DNA from: Polytrichum commune
Lineage: Eukaryota; Streptophyta; Polytrichopsida; Polytrichales; Polytrichaceae
NCBI GenBank assembly: GCA_950295325.1
Contig: OX485807.1
Coordinates: 24,277,666 to 24,341,665 of the forward strand
DNA: 64,000 nucleotides
Direction of reading: 5' to 3'
In this document: one piece after another, positions 12,013 to 24,459 of the stretch
Numbering within the stretch: position 1 is the first letter of the stretch
Layout of the letters: each line of letters begins with the position of its first letter
Made by a program: the position numbers and the translations under genes
Notes under the pieces: generated by a model
Seen by the model: the letters and a program-made list of their open reading frames with translations, nothing else
Told to the model about the DNA's origin: nothing
Database searches by the model: none

Positions 12013-12289
12013 CTCCTATTCGACTCTTGTAGTCGATTGCTACTAGCAGTTGAATTCAAAATATTTATGGACTATTAAAGATTATAGTCAAGAAAAATTT
12101 AATGGTCCGAAAATATCTTTGGAATCTTTTTTATTTTTATTTTTTGTAATTGACCACTATGTTGACTGCAAAACGTGACAGTTGTTGCATTTTTTGGTCC
12201 AGTATCATGTTGCCATCACAAAACATGACACATGAAAATCCCCTATTTCTTAAAGACATTTTTCTTAAAATAAAAAATAAAATTAACCG
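11601..12289. other. intergenic; TA-rich microsatellite
   Basis: It includes a (TA)n-type tract at about 11988-12012. A 93-codon plus-strand frame (11592-11873) is lysine-, serine- and glycine-rich, resembles no family and has no supporting signals. Confidence 0.45.
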
Positions 12290-13330
12290 TCATAGATCAA
12301 CGTGGTGATCTTATTGTATTGTCTCAATTGAAACAAATGGAACAGGAAACTATATCAAAGTTCATGCGATGATTCAAGTTGGTTAATGATAGGTGTAGCA
12401 CAGCTTGGTTAGAAGAAAATACTATCATTGACTTCTTTCTAGAGGCATTGCAAGAGCGGGTTTTACAAGAGGTATTTATTCAACATCTAATGATTTCCTC
12501 ACAAATGATGGATTTCTCTTTAATAAGTAAGAAACTATATAAAAAATTGAACAAGGTGAGGTATGAAGAGGTTTCAATGCCACAATATCTCCTGATTTCT
12601 ACGAAGGTAATTTATTCATTGTAAATTTTATCATTATATTTAGGTAAGTGAATTGTTGTATTTTAATGATTTCTTAGATCAATTTAGGCTTCACCTAAGG
12701 TCAAAAAAACACAAATGGTAGAGTCTAAGTTTACTAATATGAAGCAAGAACTATTAGGTACAATAAAATATATGATATGTCAATAATTTATAGACTACCA
12801 GTTTAAAAATTCAGTCATATCCAAACTAGTTATTGGTGTACTGGTTGTGGACAACACAATTATATAGAGGCCTATCCTCCTATGAGACAACCTTATGCAC
12901 CCACTTTGTCCTAAGTCTTATGGTAGAAATTATACCAATATGATCCAACAATCAAATTACGAGAATTTTTTTAGGATGGTCCAAAGTGCTCTATTTGCAA
13001 CTCGAGTCACCATATAGATCAACACAATGAACTGAATAAGGTAATTATACTCAAAGCACCTACAAGAAATTCAGATTAAATTTGTGCTAACCACAAAAAA
13101 TTAAGATGATTGTTTAATCAACGTTTTATGGAATCACATTTGGTGGAATAAGACCTCTCATTTGGTGGAATCTAGACCAGTGATGGGAGGGAGAAAGTAC
13201 TTGAACTCATCATCCACCTTATACAATCAATATAAGTTTTCAAGATACATGGAGAGATAAATTGGTTGACATATTTTCACCTTACATTAATCTTGTACAA
13301 ATTGTAGAGGTGAGGGCCTCATCATTCAAA
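12290..13330 (+). pseudogene. possible decayed retrotransposon gag region
   Basis: Plus-strand fragments read like a gag: a phrase LSQLKQMEQETISKF near 12320 is followed by the frame 12379-12624. Three Cys/His knuckle-like motifs follow, CTGCGQH at 12837, CSICNSSHHIDQH at 12987 and CTNCRGEGLIIQI at 13294. The last fits CX2CX4HX4C with its His and final Cys replaced. Stops and frame changes break it throughout. No LTRs, reverse transcriptase or integrase were identified. Low confidence. Confidence 0.3.
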
Positions 13331-15724
13331 TCGAAGAATAGAGAAGATCAAAAATTTTACAAGATTTTGTCTACAAGATGTCAAGGCCGCAAAGAACTAA
13401 TCTCCCGTTTTATGTAAGACCCGTTATTTTAATTCTTTCACATCTAAAATAAATAAATGAATTGATAAACACTATTAAAAAACTATTAAAAAAATGTACC
13501 CAATGTGCGTAAAAATCATACATATGAATTACCATGTAAGTATTTACAATACTCAAAGTTAATATAACCCAATTGAAAGCCTTTGAATTACAAACCTCCA
13601 TCTTTTACTACATATGATGTATAGGATAATATAATCTCTAATATTTTGATGGCCCAACTCGTTGAGTTGTCACCAATCATTTTTTTTTTAAAAAGGTTCA
13701 AATGGATGTGACTCATCGACACATTAGTGGGTTAAACTTTACCTCACTTGTATAATATGACTTGTATGGACCTTAGAAGTTGGCTACAAATCACTCCCAA
13801 GTATGTTTCTTATAAGTTTTATATGCGTTGATAGATCTTAAAAGACTTTCATTGTTCAAAAATATTAGCCTTGTTAAAATTTAGTATAACTTCATACTTC
13901 ATTATGACTTGTAAGAGTTGTTATTGTCTACAAGTTCTATATCCATAGGTAGATCTTAAATTTCTTTATAGCCCAGTAGTTTTAGTTCAATCTAAAAAAA
14001 TTCCATAAGTTATGGTTGTTGTTGTAAAGCAACTATAAAACCTTCTTCTTTTAAATTTTCTTAAAAATATATTAGTACTTATCAATGATAAAATTTAAGC
14101 CCTATTGTTGGGGTGCTATGCGGTGACTTATATACATTAGAGGGGTTTAAGTGATTTATTTCAAGACAATAAAGCTTCAATTAGACTTTCGATGTTTAGT
14201 AGGACCAACTAAATTTGTTTCATTCATAGCACCCTAAATCATGCCTCGTCCATATGCATGTCACATATTGCGACCTTGTGTCATAGATGACAGTCATGCC
14301 ATGTCCTTAAGTTGTAACCCATTATGGTGTTGTGCCCAAGCGATTATCGTCATAGGTAAGGTAGATGACTTTTCAATTGGTTACTTTTTCAAACAAGTGC
14401 ACTTAACATGAGATGTTTAATGAATCCTTTTTGGAGATCAAATGAACATCGTATTCAATATCAAAGTGAAGATTTTGTGCTCATTAAATGCTCATATACG
14501 TCCCCTCTAATCATGTTGACTATAAACACCATAAAAGGGTTGGGGGGGGGGGGGACACCCTTCTTTGAGAGTCAAAGCCACATGCATTCAGGAACCTTTA
14601 CTAATGTCCCTTATGTGCAAAAATTTCACAATTAAAAAGAAGATTACAAGATTACAAAGTAGTCTCATGTATGTATACGGAAACTTTGAACTCTTAGAGT
14701 GAATTCCTTCAATTTTGTATAAAAATATAAGCAATCCGTTAAAAAAGAATTTAAATGACGTTCCTCATATCTATCCTCATATTTCACTTTGTGTTGCTTT
14801 GTGGATTAGCACATGAACTTTTGGGAAGTATACGGTATGTTTGAGAAAATATACCCTTGGCGAGGGGGGGGGGGTTGTTTAGGCTACGTTTACCTCCGCC
14901 CCAAAATTCACAGTACTCGAGTTATTTATAAAAAAAGTACATGGAACAATACCCTTCCCATATGTATACTTTGTAAGCCAAAGTTCAGTCAAATACCCGT
15001 TTCTACACTCATGTGGCACATTGAGTCCCCCCACCAAGGACTATTGAGCTTAGAATGATTACCACATTTTGCGCACACAATCCAGTGTCTTTTTAATGCA
15101 TGTCATTTGGTATTTATTCTTGGAGTCATACTAAACCACGTAACGCTAAAATATAGGTGTACGATCAAGATAAGTAACCAAATCAAGCACATCTACCTTA
15201 AATGGGAAGTGTTTTTAATAGACAACTTTCAAGACATAGTCAAGACTTTTTTAAATGCAACATGGATGTTCATTCAAAAATGCAAATCTAAAGGAGTTGC
15301 ATATTGGAGATCACCTTAGAACTTAAATTGCTCATAAGAAAAACCATTACAATACTATTTGCTACTCATACATGATATTGTAGTCCCAAAATGTGTAAGA
15401 CAAGAAATTTTGTGTTGAATTCAATAAGACAAGTATTCAAATGTACATACATAGCGTGAAGGGAGATAACACTTTCTAGCATTGAAAGAGTCTTTCAATC
15501 GGAATCTGCACTAGTTGTGGCATCCCATGGATAGATTCTCGGGGTCCACTTGAACAAACGCACAATGCTTGATATTGTTTTGTTGATGGGAGTAGAGTAA
15601 TGGTTATATTTAAATAGTTAAATAGAGTGCCCTCTTCATTTTCATCCCTCCAAATCGAATTTGACTATGTAGTGTGGAGGGAGATGTAGTAGAATGTGAC
15701 GGTGATTGTTATGCCTATGCTTCC
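13331..15724. other. intergenic with two poly-G runs
   Basis: AT-rich, no recognised gene. It carries 13 G at 14542-14554 and 11 G at 14864-14874. Open frames there translate the G tracts as glycine runs and are not credible genes. Confidence 0.55.
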
Positions 15725-15960
15725 TTTGAGGTACGTGGTCCTTACTCGGTTACTTACCATAATCAGAGGCCTATATTTTGTGGTGTGTTAGGAGGTGTGT
15801 TTCTAAGAATGGACACAAGAAAGACACTTGTTTAAACAAGATATAACTACGTGCTCGAATTTCTTAGCTTTTATGGGTTCAATAATCAGTTGTAATTGGG
15901 GCTACCTATATGATCATTTAAGGAGAGAGAGAGAATCTTCACTTTCATACTGAATCAAAT
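15725..15960 (+). mobile_element. family D long-TIR element, one end
   Basis: It starts with a GAGGTACGTGGTCCTTACTCGGTTACTT-like terminus and continues like 23167-23410 in the uL1m intron (ACTTGTTTAAACAAGAT..., then CTCGAATTTCTTAG, then a GAGAATCTTCACTTT-like segment). A possible opposite terminus, GTCTACCTTACG, lies near 16470-16484, but the similarity there is weak. Confidence 0.5.
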
Positions 15961-17000
15961 GATTGAATATAGACAACATTTTGACATACGAATCAAATAT
16001 TGTTAATCACGTGTTCCATATCCTACGAGAAATAGGTTGTTTGGGAAAAGTTACCACTTAACTTGTAAATGAGCAGGGTGTGTTTATACATGATACCTGG
16101 CAATTTGCACAACCCCCTTCAACAATACGTACCATCATGATATTTTATGTGCTTTGGGGTATTGAATCCAACTTTAGCCAACCATCAAAAAGAAGAAGTG
16201 AAAATAAAATCCATGTTTGATAACGGCAACGAGGTATACATAGTATGTATTTGAGTCTAAGCGACTTACACAAACTCAAAAGCCCCTAATAATCCAATCT
16301 ATATATACATATGCTCCAAATGAATCAATGCGTATGGTCAATGTCTAATTTCCAATAAAGTCATTTTTCACACTTTTTAACTAATAACATCGATATATAC
16401 TCTCAAACCCCTATGTATCACATCCTGAAACCTAAATAGAGTCTCTCAAACTTTTAAGGATACAGGTCCGTCTACCTTACGATATATTGTTGGAGGGAGA
16501 TGTGATGGCCCCTTGCAAAGTCGGTAGTAAAAACACAAAACTACATATTTATTCAAGGCATTTTTGCGCGAGTGGGATAAAGTAGGATGAGTGTAATTAT
16601 GAAGCACAAATAAAACCCTCATTGGGGTTGGTTAGTTGGTCTAATAAAGCTCCAACCCACCCCCCATATGTAAAGGATCGTGCATGCGTGTCAACAATTT
16701 CCCATCTCCTCCCATAAAGTCCCGGCCCATGCAAGCAATTAACATAATTGCAAGTAACTTGAGTATTTAAGGTCTCGAGCGTGGAGTAGACGAACTAGAG
16801 CGTGGGATGAAAGGGTTGGGAGTCGTGATGCATGCCTAATTGATGAAAAATAGTTTGAGGAGGTAGTAGTGTAATTAAGTTATGGATAATAATAAGATGC
16901 AAGCAGATCTCGAGCATTCATGAGGGAGGCTTGAGGCCATTTCTTTTAGGGTTTGTGCTAGGCCCATGTGATGATGATGATGTTCAATTGGCCCATTGAC
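15961..17000. other. intergenic, no gene seen
   Basis: AT-rich. The first half may be the interior of the family D element starting at 15725. No coding region recognised. Confidence 0.5.
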
Positions 17001-17003
17001 TTA

Positions 17004-17508
17004 GGGCCGCTTCACACACGAGCCAAGAGCCATGACCATGAAATTGTGAGAGCCCAAAAGAATGTGTCCAAAGACCGTCCCAACACACCTTCAAAATCAT
17101 GTAGTGTGGTTACGGACCCTAAGTGTAGTGTGAAGCCGTATGTTACCGGGCCCTCAACCAAATGCTATTTCAATGAATTTTCATTCATGCGGGTCCTCAC
17201 ACATGATAAAATAGAATAAACCAACGGTTGTGAGCATTTGGAGTGCCATGGTCTCCCGGTTTTGTAGTAAACCTACCTCCAAGAGGTGGTTTTCAAAAAT
17301 ATTCCAAGTGACCATGGAACGTGATTCATTTGATGCCATGTAGGAATCCATGTAGACTTTACATCCATCTTGCATTCACTTGTATACTCCGTTGGTCCCT
17401 CAAGCGTAGTGTGAAGTAGCGAACTTGGACCGGCTCCGCCTTTTCCACCAATGAGAGTGCTTGAAGTGTAATGGTCACGGGCTCTCAGTCTCGTGTGTGA
17501 AGTGGCCC
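17004..17508. mobile_element. PIF/Harbinger-type MITE, family B copy 1
   Basis: A 505-bp element with TIRs GGGCCGCTTCACACACGAG / complement and direct TTA repeats at 17001-17003 and 17509-17511. Two further copies lie at 59753-60253 and 61536-62034 in the opposite orientation. The reading frames across it (for example 17273-17623) recur in the other copies only because the DNA is repeated; no transposase similarity is seen. Just inside the left TIR is AGAGCCATGACCATGAAA, shared with family A subtype 2. Confidence 0.85.
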
Positions 17509-17511
17509 TTA

Positions 17512-18381
17512 ATAACCTCTCTCTCTCTCTCCCCCCATTCAATAAGTTCCCCCCTCCCTGTCGTGTAAATAGCGATCGTGTGTCACTGCAGCTCGAGTAC
17601 CAACCACCACTAATAAACAACACTAAAACATAGCAAAGTCACACATAAACAACACACCTTGACACCTTCAATTCTTGAACCTGTACAGCGTCTGGAAATT
17701 TTTTTGGGCATAATTGGTCGAGATCCTAATATTTCCAGGTCCAACCGCTTACACGTTGACATCTATCAGTTTTCCTTCATCATTTGAGGTATATTGTGGA
17801 AATTCCTCTAAAATGATCCATAATTACCGTAAAGTTTGAACCTGAACCGGTTATTTCATGTGAAACAAGCGGTCGATTCTCCCCATTCATTGAACCTGTC
17901 GTAAATTGACAGCAAAAAGTCTCTCAGCCATGAGTCCTCCTCCTCAAGACTTTACAATAAAAGCAAACTTGCAGTGGAAGTGTATTTCTTATAGAAATAG
18001 GTTGCCCAAGAGAGAATAAGGGGACGTTGTGAGGGGTGTTCCCTTTTCCGAACAACACAACACACCCCCCCCCCCCCCCCTCTTTTTCTTGAAGGCATTA
18101 TTGCGTGTTAAAGTCTCAAGAAGCTTTTCTAGCCGGTAGTCCTTGATTAGGGCACCTCAAATGTTGATCTACATGTTGATTTGGAGACGGGAGAATTGTA
18201 AGGGCCTGGCATAATTCAAGGGGGGGGGGGGGGGGGGGGGGGAGTGTGTGTGTTACCACTAATAACACGCTTGTCAGTATAGAGTTAGAAAAGTTGCCAG
18301 AGCTTTACATGTGGCAAAAGTGGACAACCTTCAAAATTCCAATAAGCAGAAGGCTTTGGGAATGGGTTTCAGAATAGATTG
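17512..18381. other. low-complexity zone with paired C and G runs
   Basis: A CT microsatellite at about 17516-17533, a run of 16 C at 18065-18080 and a run of 23 G at 18220-18242. The C and G runs, with flanking ACACAC and CTTGAA words, are inverted relative to each other. No gene recognised. Confidence 0.55.
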
Positions 18382-18560
18382 GCAAATCCAAATGAGGAAC
18401 AAGAAAAATCTTTGTGAAATCTTGAAGTGGTGCTCATAGGTTTTTTTTCTAAAGATTTTTTTTTCACATATGTACATTTTAGACTTGGACATTTATACTT
18501 ATGTACTGGAAACCATTTAGGGTTACAAACTACTTTAAGAGTGCATACCTTATATGCCAA
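18382..18560 (+). repeat. dispersed repeat family G, copy 1
   Basis: It matches 25712-25925 in direct orientation (shared course: GGCAAATCCAA, GTGCTCATAG, ACATATGTACATTT, GGAAACCATTTA, then CCTACCACTTTA-like). The class is unknown. Confidence 0.55.
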
Positions 18561-20133
18561 GTAATGGCAAGCGAGTGTAGACCATTTCTATGTTCACTAA
18601 GTTCATTGATACAACTAACATTAATTTTCCAAGATTTTATAAAATAAAAAGATTAATTTTTTTTAATATAAATACATTTGTAATATATGATCATTGTAAT
18701 GTTGATGATTAACTCGCACAACATTATCAAGTGAAATTGGCTTTATCTCATAAACTTGGAACCGCAAGTCAGCACAATAAGTCACTATTTTAAGTGCCAT
18801 ATTAATGAGCCTATTTAATGCAGATATGGATGGAAAATTGTCATATGGAGGAATTTCTTCCCAAGCTCGGATGCATGCAGGAACCATATTCAGAACATGT
18901 ATCCAAAGGAACATGACTCGATAGAATAAGCAAATATCAAAATGATCAGAAAATTTTAGTGGCTCTCTATTCAAACTATAAAAATTTATTCACCTTGAAG
19001 TATGACCACATGTACTTCCAACATTGGTTGCAGCACACTTAGAATCTCACAAATTACACATTGACACTTCAGTTGTAAAAATGACATTGAAATGAAATTG
19101 ATTTCAAAGTTCGGGAAGTTGACTATATCAAGCAGCCTCTTTTGTGGTCAATTCCAACTCCACAAATCTTTTTGACTAGCAGATTGTATCAAGAATTGTC
19201 TCATGGGGTTACCAATTGCAAATCATGCACATAATATTTCAAGTTTCAAAATCAGAGTCGAGCTGAAAAAGTTAGAGGATATGAAGACCACATTTCTCAA
19301 GGCAATTCAGCCCAACAGCTTCAACAAAGTATGATGAATAATCAGAGTGTACTAGAATCCCCCCAGCAATAATCTTCTGACCCATTTTGAACCACTTTAG
19401 GCAGTTAACAAGGCATGTGGGAAATTTCTTGTAGCTCTTTGTTCGAGTGCACTGGACACTGGGTACACTGTTAAAAAGAAAAAAGAAAAAAAACAAACAA
19501 ACAAAGCCACACAAGTCTTTTTTATACTTTCCGAGGTTCAGCCTCATCACCAAGCTGAACCGTAATGTCAATAGTCAGAGCCAATTGATGAATCCCAAAG
19601 CTGGGCAATCTGTAAGGCCTGCGGAGTTCAGGCAGGTACTTGTCATTCATATATTTATACCTTACAAATAGAGCCAAATTACAGACTGTGTCTGCAATCT
19701 AGCAAAAACACAATGAGGTATCAATCGAGCATGGTAATCCCAGCCTTCATCTCTGGCCAGAAACAAGTATGAAATAGTGAAAAACATGCAGTGCTTGAGG
19801 GCCATATATCCTTGTCAAGTAGGTCTCAACCATGCGTCATAGAAAGCTCGTTTGTCAAGGTGTGGAACTTGGGAAAAGGTTGTCAGACTGAGTTTCCATT
19901 GAGGAAAGACACATAGGCAGATATTCAGATGATCTTCAAAAGACATTCAATGTGCACTCAAAAGAAAACATGCACTTGTAACTGTCCTACCAAAATAGAG
20001 ACATGCTAAAACTGGCCTTTGTTCTTAATTTGCATACAAGATGAAGGTGGTGTAATAGAAGACCATTTAAGGCAAAGTAAAATGAAATCTAAAAATGTGA
20101 ATGACTTGATTCCAGGAAGCGGGTGAATTACTA
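18561..20133. other. region downstream of the uL1m gene
   Basis: Minus-strand frames 18663-18974 (103 codons) and 19272-19571 (99 codons) are not recognised and lack clear splice partners. The part nearest 20133 presumably holds the 3' untranslated region of the uL1m gene. Confidence 0.4.
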
Positions 20134-23100
20134 CTATTGTGACACCCCAGACGTCTTCATGTAGCCATCAGCAGCCTGTGCAACAGAATTAATAGTGACT
20201 GGGACACCCTTGCCCATCTGCATATCACAAAAATGGGATATCAGCCAAGAGGAAACATGAGCAGCAGAGTCACTGGTGACCGAAATTCACAAGCAACCAT
20301 ATTCAAGCAACATGAAACAGGCAAAGAGGACACAATTCTCAATGTTGGGAGACACTAAGTAGTAGAGCATGAAACTCTTGACGAGACCTGGATTGTGCAT
20401 AGAAAGCACTCACCGTGCAAGACAATGTAAAACTGTTGAAGTATCCAACATATCTTGAAGCTGCAACAACCACTAAACCCAGTGAGACGTCTGGGTATTG
20501 TAAAGACTGTGGACACCATCACAGGATCACCAGAAGTGAAAGGACCCTGGAAGGAAGGTTTGTATTTGCAAATTCGAAGGGATTCAATCATGAGAGAGAA
20601 CAGGAAGAACCAATTCATTTCCTGATTGATTGGGTAGTACAAGGTCAACATTCTGAAACAATAGGGCAGCACTTCAATTTAAAGGTGGCACAGTGTGCAT
20701 TGAGGTTGTATGCCATAGGCTCAATGTTAGATTTAAAACACATTAGTGAACCCACAAGATACAAGCTCCAACATACAAAACTCACTAATGCAGAACTTCA
20801 TCATTTTTGTTATCAACTGCACCATCTTTTGATTGAATTTATTAAACAATGTTTAACATTGAAATACAAATTAAAATATGCTGCTTTAAAGGTTGAACTT
20901 CAACTCACTTTTTTTCAGACCTAAAGGCTTGGCATTCAGTACTGCTCCAACAAAGGCGGATATATTCTGAAGCAGGGCTTCATCACTGAAACTAACCTGC
21001 AACACATCCAGTTGCTTCTAGATATAACATCTCCAAATACATGTCAAGTCCATTTTACTAGAATAAAACAGACTACACCAATAGATCCAGCTCTTCATGT
21101 CCTGAATATATTTGAAAAAGGAAAGGAACTCATACCAACAAGCAAAATCCTCAAGCAGAGAAAAGGGCCAGTAAGGAAATATGGCTCAAGTTTTGATGAA
21201 TGAAATTACATACTTTCCCAAGGCCAACATGAACAATGCCTCCCTTATCGGCACGAAAATCTACGCGACCTTGCTTGGCAGCTCTTACAGCATCCCCAAC
21301 TTGATTAGTCACAGTGCCAACCTGTATTCCAATACCATGCACACGATATGTGACATTAACAACCAGAATGTTCACACAAAACAGGGACAACTTGTTAATA
21401 CTACCAGTCCTACCAAGCTATTAGACACTACAACTCTGATTGAATCTGATTCAACCCAGGCTTTCCAAACATACTATGAATTACCCATGCATAATTTTGA
21501 GGAGGTATACTAATGTGACACATTTAACACCTAAATGAATTTAATACTGAAACAGGCCACATGGGGAAAAGAGAGACTTACTTTAGGATTTGGCATCAGC
21601 CCACGTGGTCCCAAAATTCGTGCAACCTTCCAAATCAAAGGCAAAATAGAAAACTTTAGCACATGAAATGCTACAACTCAACCTGTTATTTAAAACAAAT
21701 ATCAAGACATGTACCTAGGCAAAAGAAGGCCACCAATCTTGTTCAGTACAGATTGCTAGATAAGTTGAAATTCTAAGACTACACACACCTTGCCAAGTCG
21801 GGGCATAAAAGCAGGTGTTGCTATGCACTTATCGAAGTCCAACTTACCCCCACCTGGATCACATATTTACTGATCAATTAGATAACTGAAACAAAAATCT
21901 GCAAGCATGAGTTTCAGATGCAACTTTTATGTACACTTTCAGCCACATCATAAGACAAAGAAGGAAGTGAAACTTTGCAATGAAGATATAAGTAGAGCCA
22001 TTTCATTCTAACAGAGTGTGCATTTGTGATTTTTGGGAAAAGATGCACTAGAACTTACTGTCCTTGATCCGATCCACAAGATCATCGGCACCCACTACAT
22101 CAGCACCAGCAGCAAGAGCCTCCTGGGCTTCTGGTCCTTCAGCAAATACTGCCACTCTTACAATCTGAAACTTTTCTAGTATTAGTCCATATCAAAAGCT
22201 CAAAGCAATTTGAAAAGCCATAAACCCTCTACAGGCTGATGCACAAATTCATTTGGATAAAGATGCTGCTGGCAATCAAAAAGGATAAATAGTTAACAGA
22301 ATCACAGATCTTTGATGACACATTGATCGCATTGGATGTGTAGATTTCTAACCCTATACAGGCAGGAGGGAAAGTGCAATCACCTTTCCGCTACCATTTG
22401 GAAGAGTTGCGGCTCCACGGACCATCTGCATATTCTAAATATTAGTTCATGTCGTAAATTCAAACACGAACTAGCATGTATCTGTAAAAAGAGCATATTT
22501 TCCAGATCACCACTTGGCTCAGCCAAGCCGCAACGAGAGCACTGCTTCTTCAACTTCAAGTAATCAGGAGAATGAGTGAGGCAGGAGGAATAACCTGATC
22601 ACCTCTTTTGGGGTCTATTCCTAAGCGCACATGAGCTTCCACCGTCTCATCAAATCTTGCTTTTGCACTCTCCTGCCATAATCAAATTGAACACCACTGA
22701 ATCAGATGTATGCAGTGTCAGAAAACATCATAATTCTAGTGAAAAATGATTTCAGGACAGAGAACCAATACTGCAATCCAGAGCATTTCAGCATTCACAT
22801 TCTGAAACTCACCGAGCTCCAAGCATGGATGCTCTAAATGGGCAATCTCAATGTAATGACAAAAACAGGATAGTGGTGCATGAAGTTGCTAGCTCCAATC
22901 CGGAAATTGATTTGCATCATTGAACTAAAAATGACTTCAACTCCAGCAATTTCCACCTCATGAGCCACATTTAAGACCAAGATCAAATACACAATGATGG
23001 CACTCTGGATAAAATTCTCCACCCTTGGGAACTCTTTCAATAGACGAGATTTCAATGCACATATGTACTCATTTGCTGACCAAACAAGCCACAGATTTTC

Positions 23101-24386
23101 AGATAAGAGACTTAAGGCTCCAGGAGAAGGCAGCCTGATGCATGCAGTACCCAGGTCATAACTCAATAAGGTAAGTGGGCCTGATTCAGTTACTCATATG
23201 AAATGGACACCTATATTTGAGTGGTGTGTGGTTAGGTGTGGATCCAAGAACAAACACAAAAAAGCATTATGTGTTTAAAAGAGACTGGCCTAAGTGCTCG
23301 GAATTTGTTAACCATTCTAGGCTCAATAGTCAACATAATTGAGAGGACCTACACGATCACTTAATGAGAAAGAGTCTCTCCACTTTACTGATCAATATGA
23401 CATTCATATGAGCTCCAAAAATCATGAGGAAAATGGCTGTGGGCACAATTTGGATACGCCTATCATCTTGAATATGTTTCATACCCTACAAAAAGTGGGT
23501 GCAGAACTAAAAGTGTCCACTTGAGACCCGCTTAGCTCTGTGCTCTGCACCCACTACTAGGATATGAAACACACATCAGTGAGAGATGATTGAGAAATCC
23601 AAATCGTGGCCATAGCCAGTTTCCTGACAATATTCGAAGCTCGGGTTAATATCTTATTCATTATCAATGTGAAGATTCTCGAACTCATTATATGCTCATA
23701 TAGGTTCCCCAATTATGTGGAGTATTGAGACTACAATGGTTAACAAAATCTGAGCACGTAATCCATTCTCATTTAAACAATTTTAATTGGGGTCCGTTCT
23801 TGGATCCACACCTACCCGCACACCACTCAAATATAGTTCTCCGATTAAGAAAAGCAACCGAGTAAGGCCCGCATACCTTACCTTAAGTGTCCACTGACCA
23901 AAATATGACATAATTGAATCATCAGCTCACCTTAACCATTCGAATTGCATCGAGAATAACCTGCGGCTCCTGGCGACCACGACGTTCCACCTTGGCGAGA
24001 GTAGGATAAGGAATGGTAGGCTTGATCTTTTCCACAGGGGGTGCCACATAGTTCGCAGCTTCCAGATCCTCCTGAGACAAATCTTCAGGAAGGGGTGCCA
24101 CCCGGGCCTTCGCAAAAACTGCTTCCGTAGACTCGATCACCGAAGCAGACACGGAAACGTCATCGAGAGTAGCTACATTGGCATGTGAGAGCGAGGGCTC
24201 CCCATCTAAGGGAGGAGCAGGAGGGATTGTGCCATCGGAATTCGAAGAAAAAAAAGCAAATCTGCCACAAAATTCGTTGGGAATGTGAAAATTCGATGAC
24301 GCAAGCGGGCGAAGCAAAGGAGTAGTAGTTCTAGAGCTCGATTGCAAATTTCGCAAGAGACGACGCAATCCAACATGCATCGCCAT
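20134..24386 (-). CDS. MRPL1: mitochondrial large-subunit ribosomal protein uL1m (L1), 10 exons, 372 aa
   Basis: Ribosomal protein L1 of the mitochondrial large subunit; in the family it binds 23S-type rRNA at the L1 stalk. Exons: 24386-23931, 22672-22595, 22425-22384, 22164-22059, 21853-21789, 21626-21582, 21321-21214, 20996-20909, 20460-20414, 20217-20134. All junctions are GT-AG and all phases close. Residues 1 to about 50 are Arg/Ser-rich and nearly free of acidic residues, as in a mitochondrial presequence. RVAPLPED at 95-102 precedes the L1 domain in plant mitochondrial homologues. The domain shows [49 protein letters not shown] (about 252-264) and ending [11 protein letters not shown]. 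The start is the first of two nearby ATGs (codons 1 and 3). Intron 1 (1258 bp) holds a family D element. Overlapping teloboxes lie 44 bp upstream. A plastid L1 is less likely, given the presequence and the RVAPLPED motif. Confidence 0.95.
23167..23885. mobile_element. family D long-TIR element inside intron 1 of the uL1m gene
   Basis: About 100-bp inverted repeats: the left end starts TAAGGTAAGTGGGCCT, and the right end, reversed, starts TAAGGTAAGGTATGCGGGCC. Both arms contain CTATATTTGAGTGGTGTG and TAGGTGTGGATCCAAGAAC. It lies wholly within intron 1, clear of the splice sites. Relatives: 15725-15960, 28395-28575, 32152-32534, 38354-38671, 60980-61270. No target duplication could be fixed, so the superfamily is open. 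Confidence 0.75.
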
Positions 24387-24429
24387 TGCTTGCTCGCATT
24401 GTCCGTTGCCAAACGGGCCCTCGAGTGAT

Positions 24430-24453
24430 AAACCCTAAACCCTAAAACCCTGA
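24430..24453 (-). promoter_or_regulatory. overlapping teloboxes upstream of the uL1m gene
   Basis: Two overlapping AAACCCTAA boxes (24430-24438 and 24437-24445) and a third imperfect one lie 44-67 bp upstream of the uL1m start codon. Teloboxes are common in promoters or leaders of plant genes for translation components, so their presence here fits the gene. The transcription start is not known, so they could lie in the promoter or the 5' leader. Confidence 0.75.
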
Positions 24454-24459
24454 TGCTTC

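Noticed and set aside
17273-17623. 116-codon minus-strand frame, and the similar frame at 59879-60070
   Set aside because: Both lie in family B MITEs and recur because the DNA is repeated; no transposase features.
20415-20924. 169-codon plus-strand frame
   Set aside because: It lies antisense across exon 9, intron 8 and part of exon 8 of the uL1m gene, resembles no protein and has no independent support.
21181-21513. 110-codon plus-strand frame
   Set aside because: Antisense shadow of uL1m exon 7 and its flanking introns.
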